64,000 bases of DNA from Festucalex cinctus (GCF_051991245.1 NC_135421.1:4101557-4165556), one strand, 5' to 3'; shown: positions 9,897 to 21,820, counted from the first letter of the stretch. Numbers and translations: made by a program. The notes: generated by a model from the sequence alone, not told the origin.

Positions 9897-9994
9897 CTGA
9901 TTGTTTTGGACACGTAGAGTCCCCGGAGAAATGGCCTGAGTTACTACCTGGCCTTGATGAGTGACAACTGTTACAGGCTGGTACACCGTGCCAC
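9897..9994 (-). CDS. pknox1: pknox1 exon (glutamine/valine-rich linker)
   Basis: The minus strand is preceded by a TTTCCAG acceptor and followed by the donor GTTTCT. The 98-nt exon completes the glycine codon left open by the exon at 10162-10273 and encodes GTVYQPVTVVTHQGQVVTQA and then ISPGTLRVQNNQ, ending in phase 0. This closely matches the PKNOX1 (PREP1) linker between the Meis/PKNOX N-terminal domain and the homeodomain. PKNOX1 is a nuclear TALE homeodomain factor that dimerises with PBX. The homeodomain exons should follow at lower coordinates but are not in the window. The 9.9 kb to the left, full of transposons, would then be intron. Confidence 0.88.
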
Positions 9995-10161
9995 CTGGAA
10001 AGAATTACACAAATTGACATGCAGTAGTGAGAGGTGTTGGAGGTTGAAAGTTTTATCTCAGTCCCGTTATCAATATCTCAGACAATGACAATATCTCAGC
10101 TGTAATTCTACAGCAATAGGACAGTTACCTGTCGGTGTGTTTGTATGCCATGATGACATAC

Positions 10162-10273
10162 CTGCAACCACCTGGGTGGGATTTACTGCTGTGACGGTGA
10201 CATTCCCTTGTTGCAGGGCTGAAGCCGGCACCACAATTTGACCCTGAGGACTCCCTGAGATGGAGCAGGGGAC
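10162..10273 (-). CDS. pknox1: pknox1 exon
   Basis: The minus-strand exon follows a TTATTAG acceptor and ends at the donor GTATGTCA. Its 112 nt read GQIVVPASALQQGNVTVTAV and NPTQVVA, plus one base into the next exon, which matches PKNOX1 (IVVPASALQQGNV is diagnostic). It enters in phase 0, agreeing with the preceding exon. Introns on either side are 86 and 167 nt, short as is usual in teleosts. No frameshift or stop is present. Confidence 0.9.
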
Positions 10274-10359
10274 CTAATAACAAAGGCGCTTGGATTGATT
10301 TCCATAATAACTGATAGCCTCAGAATAACATTATGAGAGCGATGATGCAAATCACTAAC

Positions 10360-10560
10360 CTGGGATTTGGTTGGTGAGAAACTTGGGGCCTGACTTTGAA
10401 CAGGGGAGTAAGGACTACCAGGCTCTCCACTCAGTAGGGTCTCACTGTTCATCTTTGTCTTGAGGCAAGCGATGTAACGGCTACAGAAGTCCTTACATAG
10501 GTCACTCACCTTCTCCAGCTCCAGCAGGTGGATTCGCAGCACCTGGATGGCTTTTACCAT
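10360..10560 (-). CDS. pknox1: pknox1 exon (end of Meis/PKNOX N-terminal domain)
   Basis: The minus-strand exon follows a TTCTACAG acceptor, is 201 nt, and ends at CAG|GTTAGT in phase 0. It encodes MVKAIQVLRIHLLELEKVSD, then LCKDFCSRYIACLKTKMNSE and LLSGEPGSPYSPVQSQ. This is nearly identical to vertebrate PKNOX1 at the end of the second PBX-interaction helix region. The last ten residues (APSFSPTKSQ) extend beyond the human exon as I recall it and may be a fish form. The ATG at its start is an internal methionine. Upstream exons were not found in the next 53 kb, so that intron would be very long, or this is a gene fragment. Confidence 0.92.
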
Positions 10561-10562
10561 CT

Positions 10563-11194
10563 GTAGAACACAAAAAAGTTGACAAAATTTAGAAAAGTGT
10601 TTCCAATTGGTAAATCAGCAATGTAAACAATCCAAATAACATAAGCTGACCAAACATGAAAGAGTCATTCATTTTACATTTTCAACTCTAACGCTGCTTG
10701 CAAATAACCTTGCTCTCGCAAGATGAATTCTCGCGGTATTTATGAGTTCACAAACTCCGGAGAATACATCTTGTACCGATCCCGTTGATTTCCACCGATC
10801 CGAAACAGTGGCGGTTCGGACCAAATCACAGAGCGACATTGTGTTTGGGGCGGGACATGCAAGTGTGACGACGCCGGGGCGAGCAAACAAACCTAACATA
10901 GACGAATGGACGCTACAATTAATTCTGTTCTTGCAGAATTACTCACCGTTTCCTTGTTGAATATTGAACAGTGAGGGGCCCTCGTGCATTTCTAGCTGTT
11001 AAGATGTTAGTGCCCCCCCCCCCCCCAACCCCAACCCAACCCCCCCTCGACAACAACGAAGACATTACCATCCATGGCCGTGATTCGTTAAAACAAACTT
11101 GTACAATGACGCATCGTCCAATCAGCTCGAATTATTGTACAAAATGTCCCAGCTTTCCTGAGCAAATTACCGTGGCGCTTTACCAGATGTAACC
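10563..11194. other. intron or intergenic sequence, no feature recognised
   Basis: Contains a short GC-rich patch (about 10780-10900) and a C-run with CCAACC repeats at 11010-11045. The 72-codon frame at 10742-10960 shows no family motif and lacks support. Confidence 0.4.
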
Positions 11195-12707
11195 AGCCCG
11201 TTTTTGGGGGTGCTCAAGCACTCCCAAATTCAACCCAAGCACGCCCAAAAATTATAGCATTTTTTAAAACTCTCTTTTCCTTAATAAAGGATGGTATAGC
11301 CTTAAATATGATGAGAAAGTCTACATAAAAAATAAAACAAATCAAAAATGTGAACAACACAGCGTCGGAAATACCCCCCTGGCTTGAAATGGTTCATGAT
11401 GATTCCTCGCACCGCTCTCACCCCCCTCCCCGCTCCTCCTTCACTTTGCCCATGTCACTTGCGGCATAGCGGCGGAGTCTTTCGAGGCTCTGGTGTATTA
11501 CGGTGAGAGTATGTTAGAAAGTGGTTATTTTGAACAACTATTTTACCACCCAATACCATTACTTTGTTATCATCAACAGATATTAGTTCTCATTTTAGCT
11601 GCATTGAATCGAATGCAACAATGATCAACCTAGCTAAATTGTTGCGTGTGTGTAAACTCTGTGTGTGGTCATCCTCCCAGCACCAGCATGGACATTCGCA
11701 ATTTCTTTCTGTAAAGAAGCACCATGTTCAGGTGAGTCTATTACCCACAGTAACTTTAAAGAAATACACAAAACCTCCTCCTAATTTATTTGTATATGGT
11801 CGTCAGCGCTAGGAGAGAGAGGGGTAGAAAGGGAGGAGAGGCAACCTGGAGCCCCGGAGAACACATTGTAACACACTCACGGAGAAGCAAAATATGAACA
11901 GTAGCTGAAGTTAAAAACATCCCATCCAGAATAAAATGTAGATGTATTCTGATAATTATGTATTTTCTCCTCATCAGTTTGACCACATTATCACATTTTG
12001 ATGGATTATCTATAAACAATTTACTTTTTTTTATATTCTTTTATTTTTATCTTTTTGAAAAATCTTTTTATTTTTTATTTTTTTATCTTCTTGGTAATAA
12101 AACAGCCTGTGTTTGATAACACAGAGGTAGATTATTTATTTATTATTTTATTATTTATTACTTATTTAAATGACTGAATGATGTGGAAAGGCAGAGAGAT
12201 AAAGAAAAGGGAGAGGAGATGTTGTTTCAGCTGGCTTGGAAGGACCACTGGTCAAAACAGACTCCAGCACCTGGCTGTGATGACAATTGAAAAAGATGTG
12301 CTTGACCAAGTGTAACACCAAAAAGTTAAGTTAAATGACAGGTTTGCAACCCTCGATGTCAGGCGACACAGCTTAATCCGTAAAGTGTAGGGTGGAATTA
12401 TAAAGTGTTGAATAGAATGCATCATTGTCTAATAAGTTGCATGCTTCTTCTTCTGTGTGTGTATATGTGTGTGTACTCTATCAGAAATAAATGAGTAAAA
12501 ACTGGGCATGGCGTAGTAATAGTGTTTCTGCTAACCACAAAGTGTAATGTGCTGTTCACAAATAGGAAGTGACACTCCTGAACAGTGTTGAATGATCCTA
12601 AATCAATTAAAGTGAAATGAAAAAAAATAAAAATAAAAAATTGAACCAGCCAGACACTCTGGGTGTGCTCAGCACCCCCCAGAGCTCTGAACCTAAAATC
12701 GCCACTG
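11195..12707 (+). mobile_element. possible non-autonomous DNA transposon
   Basis: The left edge carries GGGGGTGCTCAAGCACTCCC. The right edge, read in reverse, carries GGGGGGTGCTGAGCACACCC after CAGTGGCGATTTTAGGTTC. CAGTGGCG is a common hAT-type terminus, and the GTGCTnAGCAC subterminal palindrome is at both sides. The left terminus itself is not clear and no 8-bp duplication was found. No transposase frame remains. The interior is AT-rich. Confidence 0.35.
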
Positions 12708-12849
12708 TTAGCATGCAAATTGAATAAGCTAACAACAGAAGTAAGGTCAGAGTGTAAATAGTTTTAAATCTAGGTTAAAAATGTAACTTCTCTCTCATAC
12801 CTTTGATTAAAGTTTTTGGTGGTGTTTTTTTTTGTTTTTTGTTTTTTGT

Positions 12850-13676
12850 TTTTTTGCCTCGACAAGATGGCGTGCGCCGGTGTGTCTGGCGACTCTCTTG
12901 TCTTGGCTGTTTGTTGATGGCGCTGTGAGCTGCAGCAGCCGTCTTTGTCTTTCTTTTTGTCATGTGGCGTTTCGTCTTTTGTGTGGACCCGATTTGGACT
13001 GTACTGTTCTCGGCGGTTTGGCCGTGATATTCCTCGCGGGACGGTGCCGGTGCCCGGCGGCCGCGCCCATTCAGCGGCATGCCTGCACTAGCACGGTTTC
13101 TGTTGGGCGAGTGTCGGGGCCATCCGACTTCTCCACCGGGCACCTGTAGGTGGCTTGTGTCTTTTGCGCCAGGAGACAGGCAGCATTTTTCACAGCCCCT
13201 CTGCACGGAGGAGAAGTTGTCGCTGCTGGACAGTCTGCGCTGGTGAGCTGTATGGATGGCGCTGAAGGAGTGGACTGTTCTCGGCGTTATGGCCGTGATC
13301 TTCCTCGAGGGACAGTGTCGGTGTCTGGCGGTTGCGCTCATTCAGCTGCATGGCTGCACCGGTACGGTTTCTGATGGGGGAGTGTCGGGGCCATCCGACT
13401 GCCCCACCGTGTAGCAAATGTGTGTGACGTCATGCATGCTGAGATCACATCTCTGATCAACTGGTGAAAGGAGGCTGATTCTGTCCTCTTTCACCTAAAA
13501 ACTGCTTCAAACATCAAAGCGTATGTAGGATGGAAGAATGTTGATTTGTTGTGATTGTATTGTATTGGTGTTAATGTTTTATATTATGTATGTTTTTTTG
13601 TCTTTCTGTAAAGCGCTTTGTGACAGTTCAGGCTGTTTGAAAGCGCTATATAAATAAACTTGAGTTGAGTTGAGTT
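12850..13676 (+). mobile_element. short LINE derivative: 5' leader monomers joined to an L2-type 3' tail
   Basis: The segment starts with CTCGACAAGATGGCGTGCGC, which contains a YY1-like AAGATGGCG as found at the start of many LINE leaders. A GC-rich block at 12987-13133 (GGACTGTACTGTTCTCGGCG ... GTGTCGGGGCCATCCGACTT) is repeated with divergence at 13270-13402. From about 13560 it changes to a 3' UTR ending GAAAGCGCTATATAAATAAA and (TTGAG)n, the same kind of tail as at 2655-3046. No ORF2 is present, so this looks like a non-autonomous or internally deleted LINE. Confidence 0.55.
12987..13402 (+). repeat. two diverged copies of a 130-150 bp GC-rich leader monomer
   Basis: Copies at 12987-13133 and 13270-13402 share GGCCGTGATnTTCCTCG, CGGTTTCTG and GAGTGTCGGGGCCATCCGAC. 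They are separated by 136 bp. The spacing suggests a monomeric LINE promoter. Confidence 0.65.
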
Positions 13677-14633
13677 TTTTTTTAATCATTTTTAAATCAA
13701 TTTCACAGTATGGTCTTTAGTTATGTGACAAACTTACTTTTATTTCTTTACTTTGATTTCAAATGTTTTACAAGTCTTGCATTAATATGTTTAATGTTCA
13801 GCATCGTTTCAGTGTTTTTCTGGTGCTTGCTGTATTGTGGGTTATGTATTTTATTTACTTAAATACTTTATATATTTTAAATGTACACTATCAAAAACAG
13901 CCATTCTGTGAAAGAGGTTCATTTCAACTCTTTAAAAAAAAAACAAAAAAAAAACGCATCAATTTATGTTGCGCGATGATGATTTGGGATATTTTTGCAT
14001 TAGGTCAGGAGCTACCGTTTTTTGATAGTCGTGATCATTGTGACATAATGCGTGCCGTAATCAAACATAAAAATTGCGTGGCTTCAAATAACTACAATAA
14101 ACGGGGGAATTATACACCATAGCAACACAGCAATTCTTCAAAGGCAGTATAGCAGGGGTGGGAAAACTTGGTCCGTCCCTTTGAAACGTAAAATTGACAA
14201 TGAAAACCATCAATGTAACCTTCAAACATTCGCAGGGTTGAAATTCTACCTAGTGTTTGAAAGTGAAACACTGTTGAATGAACTCAATGTCATGGCAGAG
14301 ATGATTTCAACATTCTTCTGTTTCATTATCGAGCGTTTGCATGCTTGTGACAGATAGACTGCATCCATAGCAGGTAAAGTAAGTGGACTGGCAGCATGTT
14401 GCACTGCTGTTGCACCCCTAATGATGTCATTACACTAGTGTATCATGCATCAAACAGTGTTGTGTGCGAAACGTAACGGGAGCTTAAGTTTGCTTCCTGC
14501 TTGCCTAGTGTACAAAGGCAATATGCTCTGCTCATACTTTGTTTGCATTCTTTCAGCTGACACCTGCTTTTTTTCAGGATTTTCCCTGGACATTTACCTC
14601 GATGTGGGCGTATTACCTTTTGTTTGTAGATAC
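13677..14633. other. no clear feature
   Basis: AT-rich sequence. CAGGGGTGGGAAAACTTGG at 14152 and TTGCACCCCTA at 14409 look like hAT-type ends but do not pair with one another. Confidence 0.35.
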
Positions 14634-14720
14634 TAGGGGTGCAACGGTACAGGTAGCCTACGGTACGGTCCGTACCTTGGTTTTTGGGCCACGGTTTCGG
14701 TTCGGTTTTGGTACATGATT
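14634..14720 (+). mobile_element. left end of a hAT-type transposon
   Basis: TAGGGGTGCAACGGTACAGG begins at about 14635 and is followed by repeated CGGTACGGTCCGTACC and GGTTTCGGTTCGGTTTTGG. These are typical of the ends of a fish hAT group. The opposite end was not found before 16 kb, so the extent is unknown. Confidence 0.45.
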
Positions 14721-14834
14721 TGTGCATAAAGAGAACTATTTTTCCCCCACAAAATTCTCTTTATTTTGCTTGTCAGCAAAAATTGCACTGTGCAATGACA
14801 GTTTTAACACTATACAGTAGTATATGTATACAAA

Positions 14835-14837
<3 letters not shown>

Positions 14838-14868
<31 letters not shown>
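14838..14868 (+). repeat. (AAT)n microsatellite
   Basis: About ten uninterrupted AAT triplets. Confidence 0.95.
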
Positions 14869-14869
<1 letters not shown>

Positions 14870-15848
14870 TACCAAAAAATCTGTGTACATCAGTGCTGTT
14901 ATGTGCTGAAGTCTCGGTTGGATCCAATGTGCATCTGGGACACTGGGCGGAAGTGACGCATAACTGCCTGTGACACAATAGTCGAGCGCGGGGAAACAAC
15001 ACATAACCAAAACACAGAAGCCATGGAGGACGACGCTGCCCAGCATCGGTTGCTCGTTCTGTTTTTTGTGGTGCTTCAGATGTGGCGTTTCTAAAGAGCT
15101 CGCAACTCAAGGAGAATCGATGCCGCAAAGAAAAGGACAATTTTTTATCGTCGGAAAGCCCTTGAGGCTACACACGCTGATAGCAGTGGGAGCGAAGAAG
15201 ACGACAAACACTTGTCAAAAAGGACACGGCTGGTAAGCTCAAAACTCAACTGTAATGCCCATTATGCTGCCTTCATGTGGTATTGAAATTACTGATGACA
15301 TCACAAGACCGACCGCCCAATCAACTGCCGTGGTGGTGCCTGGGCTCGTTCTGGCCCAAGGCAGGCGAGAGGGCCATGAGCAGCTCGGCACGGACCACTT
15401 CCGACACGGTCAGCTGTAATGGAAACGCTCACCAACACCGTGCTGGCTTCGCATGGTACGGTGCTGGGCTGCAGTGGAAATACGCTAAAAGTTTGCACTA
15501 ACTCCATGAATAAAGATAAGCAGCTGCGCTGTGTGGGTGTCCGTGCTCTCATCCAGTGCTAATGAAAAAAGAAATAATTTTTGTTGTCTTGTCCTGCAAC
15601 TGGCCATATTCTGGCGGGATAGTTGCATTCAGAGCTAGGCACTTAAGTCTCCCGTCAGTTCCCGTAGTTGAGACACGCAGCCTTCGCCGAGTGCTTCCAC
15701 ATGTTTAGCGAATTATTTGATTTGAAAAATACCCGGAATGAGACAAAAACGAGAGGGATCGTCTGTACTCATCCCGATCGACGGACAGAAACGTGATTCA
15801 GTCGGTGTTCACTCCGTGTATTTATTCAAGGCTCGCGTCATTGCCTGT
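14869..15848. other. unresolved, partly GC-rich sequence
   Basis: A GC-rich stretch at 15300-15490 has CAGTGGAAATACGC and AATGGAAACGC motifs that resemble ends of DNA transposons. No pair of ends or gene could be supported. Confidence 0.35.
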
Positions 15849-16092
15849 GTCCTCCGAAGGCCGAATTTGTCAGCGAAATGACGTCACGCAGCACGCACGG
15901 ACTTATGTATGAATGGCGTGTCGGCCAATGCCCAACCGACAAGCAGCATTGATAATCCATGACCATTCCATGGATTTTCAATGCTGCTTGTCAGTTGCAC
16001 ATTGATTGACACTCCATTCAACTCTGTGCATGTTGTCGAGTCATCCCAGGCGTGACGTCATGCAGCTGGCAAATTCGGCGTTCGGAGGACCC
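15849..16092. mobile_element. foldback (hairpin) element, about 244 bp
   Basis: The left arm starts GTCCTCCGAAGGCCGAATTTG and contains ATGACGTCACGC and CCGACAAGCAGCATTGA. The right arm is its reverse complement: GACAAGCAGCATTGAAAATC read backwards from about 15990, GCGTGACGTCAT at about 16050 and CAAATTCGGCGTTCGGAGGAC at 16070-16090. The arms meet around the palindromic CCATTCCATGG at about 15963-15975. Almost the whole element can fold into one hairpin, the structure of a foldback MITE. No coding sequence. Confidence 0.8.
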
Positions 16093-16269
16093 AGCCTTGT
16101 GAATTTAATCACAAAACCATTGTGTACTCGCTAAAATGTGGGCGTTGCTAACGACAGGAAGCAACGTCAGACTGAAGGGCCGAGCTCATGGGTAAATTAC
16201 GCATGTCAAGGATTTTTTTTTCCAGTTAGGAAGGGGGTTGGGGGGAACTCTGGTATTGTTCAGGCTGCC

Positions 16270-17020
16270 CGGCCAAATGTAAAGCTATATCGCATCAGAC
16301 CTATCCAAGCATATGTATTTTTTTTATTTTATTTAGTTTTATTTACTTTTGATAGCCTCTATGGACATTAAAAGCAATATTGTGAATGAAGGATATGCTT
16401 AATACTCTTCGGTACATGCTCCAAAAAATCCCAAACTTGACATGTAAGTTTATAGTCAAGGCCTGAAGCTATCTCTATGACAACATTCAGTTATATATGC
16501 AGCGCCACCGAGTCCTTGAGGCATAAAAAAAAAAATACCCCACTTACGTTATTTTTACAAAAATTGAAAACACATTCTAAGTGAGATAACTAAGTCATTT
16601 ATGAATATTCTTTTACTTTGCACCACTCAAAATGTTCACTGGCATCAGAGCGATCCAAACATATTTGCTTTTTTATTTAATTTAACATTTTTTTGATCGC
16701 CTCTATGGACAATAAAAGCAATATTGTGCAATGAGTACGAGCGATGATGTGTGTGTATATATACTTTTACGAAAAATACCAATCAGGGAAACTCATTGCC
16801 TAAAAATAAAAAAAAGACGCTGATTTTTGTAGATCTTAACAATCACCAAAACCCATTGAGCTTGACACACTCATCACACCTGGCAAAAAAAAATAAATCC
16901 ACGTAATGCTTTATCATGCCATTTTCAAAGAAATTCTGCTTCCAATGTGCCAGTACCCAACGTGCAAGTACCCCAACGTGGCCCGGGCTGCGAGGGCCCT
17001 TTATAGCTGCTTGCAGCTCT
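16270..17020 (-). repeat. inverted fragment of the array repeat (A-unit head)
   Basis: Read on the minus strand from 17020, it begins CTAGAGCTGCAAGCAGCT, TATAAAGGGCCCTCGCAGCC and runs to CTTCAGGCCTTGACTATAAA and GGGATTTTTTGGAGCATGTA near 16410. This is the same order as the first 0.75 kb of A units. It is the only copy in reverse orientation and lies just outside the array. Confidence 0.85.
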
Positions 17021-17459
17021 AGTTAGGGCCCGAGCAGCATCCAAGAAACAGTGGACTGTGCACTGTAACACACGGAGGCCGAGTTGCCACAGCAGGACAG
17101 CAAAAAAAAAAAAAGAGCAATTGAAAAGGAAAAAGGAAACTACTTCCACACAAAGAAAAGGAGCGCCACCTTGTGGCGCGGCACCACACTGCCGATTGTT
17201 ACAGCACATATCGTAAATTAGACTGTTAGTTTATTTTTACATTTGGCAATTAATGCTACAATTATCTGATAATGTAAATTTATCAGCTCAACTATTTCAT
17301 ATAATTGATTGTACACATTTGCATTGTATTTGTTAGTTTAACCCTTCCAATTGTCAATAAACCTGGAGTCAACTGGTCATGCTGGTGTCCTGAGTCTTGA
17401 TAATAAAAAATGAAAAAAAAAAAAATAAAAAAAATAAAAAAAAATAATAATAATAATAA
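17021..17459. other. junction sequence between the inverted fragment and the array
   Basis: Starts TTAGGGCCCGAGCAGC, the reverse of a unit tail, directly beside the inverted head. It then becomes unrelated sequence and ends in an A-rich/AAT tract (17401-17459) that leads into the first unit. Confidence 0.5.
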
Positions 17460-19986
17460 CTAGAGCTGCAAGCATCTATAAAGGGCCCTCGCAGCCCGGG
17501 CCACGTTGAGGTACTGGCACGTTGGGGTACTGGCACATTGGGAGCAGAGTTTCTTTGAAAATGGCATAATAAACCTTTACATGTGGATTTTTCTTCTGCC
17601 AGGTGTGATGAGTTTGTCAAGCTCAATGGGTTTTGGTGAATGTTAAGATCTGCAAAAATCAGTGTACTTTTTTATTTTTAGGGAATGAGTTGCCCTGATT
17701 TGTATTTTTTTTTAAAGTATATATACCCGTCATCGCTCGTACTCATGGCACAATGTTGCTGTTATTGTCCATAGAGGCTATCAAAAATAAATAAAACAAA
17801 ATAAAACAGTACGTATGTTTGGATCGGTCTGATGCCAGTGAACATTTTGTGGTGGAAAGTAAAAGAATATTCATAAATGACTTAGTTATCACACTGAGAA
17901 TGAGTTTACAATTTTTGTAAAAATACCGTAAGTTAGGTATTTTTTTTTTATGCCTCAAGGGCTAGGTGGCGCTGCATATATAACTGAATGTTGTCATAGA
18001 GATACCTTCAGGCCTTGACGATAAACATACATGTCAAGTTTGGGATTTTTTGGAGCATGTACCGGGGAGTTATCAAGCATATCCTTTTTCATTGCGAAAC
18101 GTGTTTACAATTTTTGTAAAAATACCGTAAGTGGGGTATTTTTTTTTCATGCCTCAAGGGCTAAGTGGCGCTGCATATAAACCTGAATGTTGTCATAGAG
18201 ATACCTTCAGGCCTTGACTATAAACATACATGTAAAGTTTGGGATTTTTTGGAGCATGTACCGGGGAGTTATTAAGCATATTCTTTTTCAGTGCGAAACA
18301 CAAACTTTGATGCCCCGCCCTCATCATATAGTATTTCAAAAAGTCAAGATTTTTTCCCCTGTAGTTGGCTCAGGTCTTGACATGGTCCTGGTCAAGTCTT
18401 AACTCAGTCGGATGAAACGTGTAGGAGAAGTGGGCAAAAGTATGCCCCCTGTAAATGTGCAAAAATCGTCAAAAATTGGGACATTCAAAAATTCGTAGCT
18501 CACTTCCTTTTCATTTTAGCATATGGGTCCAAGAGAATTTTTTGTAGGTCTTGGGCTCCCTTATACAGCTAAAAATATTCGTAGCTCTTGCTTAAACCTA
18601 CAACCGGGGCTGCTTCGTTAAAAATTTCTAGGGGGCGCTATTGAGTCATTTTTGTAAAAATAGCACAATCAACAAGAAAATATTGCTCATTTTACCAGGC
18701 CAGATGTCTGTGCCAAGTTTCATGAGTTTCTGCGCATGTTTAGACCCTCAAAACTGGCGTTGTTTTCTTGGCGAACAGCGCTTAGCCACGCCCACAGCGA
18801 TTCGCGAAAACTCACAAACTTCGTGTTGTGACATCATGAAGGCCGAAACCCTCATCTGAGCAAATATGAGGTAGGTCCAGTTAATGTGTTTGGAGAAAAA
18901 CATAGAAGAAAATTCGTAAGAAAAAAAATTGCCACTAGGTGGCGCTATCAGTAAGACGAAATATAAGCTCGTAGATGTCTTTAGGGCTGGACTCTCATCA
19001 AATGTGTGAAATTTTGAGAAGATAGGATCATCTCGGTCAAGTTAATGCAGCTTTTATTGTCACGAAAAATTACCAGACTTTGCGGCACCGTAGCGGCCAC
19101 GCCCTTTGGCGAAAAGTTACAATATTCGGTGTGGGGCATGATCAACATCTTAAGGCTTTTCTGACCAATTTTCAACTGGATCCCTTCAACGAGCTCAGCG
19201 CAGTAGCTAAAAACGTAAAGTATGACATTTATTGTTACCACTAGGTGGCGCTATATGTATAACTGAATTTTATCATATAGATGTTTTCAGGCCGTGACTA
19301 TTACATTGCCTGAGAAGTTTGAGATTTTTTGGATCTTGAACATGGGAGTTATTAAGCATTTGCTCTTTCTGGACAAATGAAATTTTAAAGGCAATATTTG
19401 ATGCCCCGCCCCCATCATATAGTATTTCGAAAAGGCAAGACTTTTTGCCCAGTTGTTCTCTCACGTCTTGAGATGATAAATGCCAAGTTTGAAGTTAATT
19501 GGATGAAAAATGTTTGCAGAGGGGTTAAAAGCATGACCACAGTGAATGTGCCAAAATAGGCCAAAATTGGACATTAAAAAATTCATAGCTCACTTCCTGT
19601 ACATTTTAGGAAATGGCTTCCACTGAATTTTTTGTGCGTCTCGGGGTGCTACACGTGCCTGCCAATTTTCGTAGCTCTAGCTCAAACGGGCCGGGATTGG
19701 TTTTTATTTTTCTACGCTAGGTGGCGCTATAGAGTTGCGTTGTTATGACAACTACATAATATAAAATTTTTCACCGGGCACGAAGAGACTGCAAAGTTTG
19801 GTGAGTTTTCGTTAATGTTTAGGCCCTCAAAAATGAGATCGTTTACGGAGAAGAAGAAGAAGAAGAAGAATTCTTACAAAAACAAGAGGGACCTCGCAGC
19901 GGTCGCTGCTCGGGCCCTAATAATAATAATAATTCGAACGAAAAACAATAGGGACCTCGCAGCGGTCGCTGCTCGGGCCCTAATAA
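17460..19986 (+). repeat. array unit A1 (2.53 kb)
   Basis: Head at 17460, tail GGTCGCTGCTCGGGCCCTAA at 19964-19983. It contains six CTCF-core-like motifs (about 17962, 18160, 18628, 18932, 19238, 19714). Two diverged internal modules are visible: one around CTTCAGGCCTTGAC...GATGCCCCGCCCTCATCATA and one around TTCAGGCCGTGAC...GATGCCCCGCCCCCATCATA. No supported gene. The tail holds (GAA)n and two hairpin ends in tandem (19888-19922 and 19948-19983). Confidence 0.9.
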
Positions 19987-20945
19987 CTAGAGCTGCGAGC
20001 AGCTATATAGGGCCCTCGCAACCCGGGCCACGTTGGAGTATTTGCATGTCGGGGTACTGGCATGTTGGGGTACTGTTTCATAGGAAACCGTCTAAATTGT
20101 AAATGTTTTTGACATGCTTTGTGTTTGCAAAGTTTCATGGAAGGCCAAAAATGATGCACAATTAAAATAAAATCAAAATGGATTGGCACATGGCTATAGA
20201 ATAATTTTTGGAGGTATTAGGCTGATAGGTATGCCTCCCAATATTCACACATCTAGCTGAACCATATAATCGGATATACTTCATAAAAATATCGAGACGA
20301 CGCTATTGAGCCATTTATTACAAATTGCACAACAAATTATAAAATATTCATATTTGTGAGAGATCTGATCTGTGTGCAAAATTTTGTGAGTTTTTGCCCA
20401 TGTTTAGACTCTCAAAAAAAAAATTTATTTGCAAACTGCATCGCTACAGCAAAGGCGTGTGACAAAATAAAATAATTCAATAACTTTTCATCTTAAATAT
20501 CTTAAGATGAAACATGCCAAAGAATGAAGACGATGTGATAAGTTTTGCAGAAAATATGACCCCTATAAAAGGCCCCAAAAAGTGGCTACAAATACCAAAG
20601 TAAATCAAAATGTCAGACTTCCTGTTTGGTTTAGCATTTGGTTCCAAGAGACTTTTTTGAACATCGTGGGCTCTTATGTATGCCTCCAAATTATCATAGC
20701 TCTAGGTGAAACGTACAACCGTGAATGCTTCGTTAAAGAGGAGTTTGTTTTTTTTAGCACAAAATGTGATGCGGGTTTTGCACATGGCACCAAGAGACTT
20801 TTTTTGTACATCGTGGGCTGTTACATATGTCTCCAAATTTTCATAGCTCTAGCTGCTTCGTACAACTGGGAATGCTTCATTAAGAAGGATTTTTTTTCCT
20901 TTGCAAACAAGTGCATGCCACGACAACAGCGCGCGACAAAATAAA

Positions 20946-21820
20946 AAGCTTTCAATAAATTTTCATCGTCAACATCTTAAGATGAATCACACCAAGTTTG
21001 GAGATGATCGGATAAACTCTGTAGGAGGAGTTCGTTAAATTGAGACCCCTATGAAATGGCCAAAAAAATGGCAACACGTTTCAAAGTAAATCAAAATGGC
21101 GGACTTCCTGTTGGGGTTAGCATATGTTTCAAAAAGAGTTTTTTGTACCTCGAGGCCTGTTACATATGTCTTCAAATTTTGGTAACTCTTGGTAAAACGT
21201 ACAACCGGGAATGCTTCGTTAAAGAGGAGTTTTTTTTAAGCTCAAAATGTGATGCCCGGCCCCTGGGGGACGTCCTGTTGGGTTTAGCACATAGCACCAA
21301 GAGACTTTTTTGTACATTGTGGGCTGTTACATATTTCTACAAATTTTTGTAGCTCTAGCTGCTTCGTACAACTGGGAATTCTTCATTAAGAAGAATTTTT
21401 TTCCTTTGCAAACAAGTGCATGCCACGACAACAGCGTGCGACGAAATAAAAAGCTTTCAATAAATTTTCATCGTCAACATCTTAAGATGAATCACACCAA
21501 GTTTGAAGATGATCGGATAAACTCTGTAGGAGGAGTTCGTTAAAATGAGACCCCTATGAAATGGCCAAAAAAATGGCAACACGTTCCAAAGTAAATCAAA
21601 ATGGCGGATTTCCTGTTGGGGTTAGCATATGTTTCAAAAAGAGTTTTTTGTACCTCGAGGCCTGTTATATATGTCTTCAAATTTTGGTAACTCTTGGTAA
21701 AACGTACAACCGGGAATGCTTCGTTAAAGAGGAGTTTTTTTTAGCTCAAAATGTGATGCCCGGCCCCTGGGGGACTTCCTGTTGGGTTTAGCACATAGCA
21801 CCAAGAGACTTTTGTGTACA
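20946..21820 (+). repeat. 505-bp tandem duplication inside B1
   Basis: AAGCTTTCAATAAATTTTCA followed by TCGTCAACATCTTAAGATGA occurs at 20946 and again at 21450, and all the text between is repeated with few changes. The second copy is cut by the 11.9-kb insertion and resumes at 33751. Confidence 0.88.

Noticed and set aside
10806..10817. CAGTGGCGGTTC as the left end of a hAT element ending at 12707
   Set aside because: The next bases do not match the right end, and the 8-bp flanks (ATCCGAAA and TTAGCATG) differ.
14152..14420. Small hAT element between CAGGGGTGGG and TTGCACCCCTA
   Set aside because: The two ends are not inverted repeats of one another beyond the common CCCCT and have no matching flanks.
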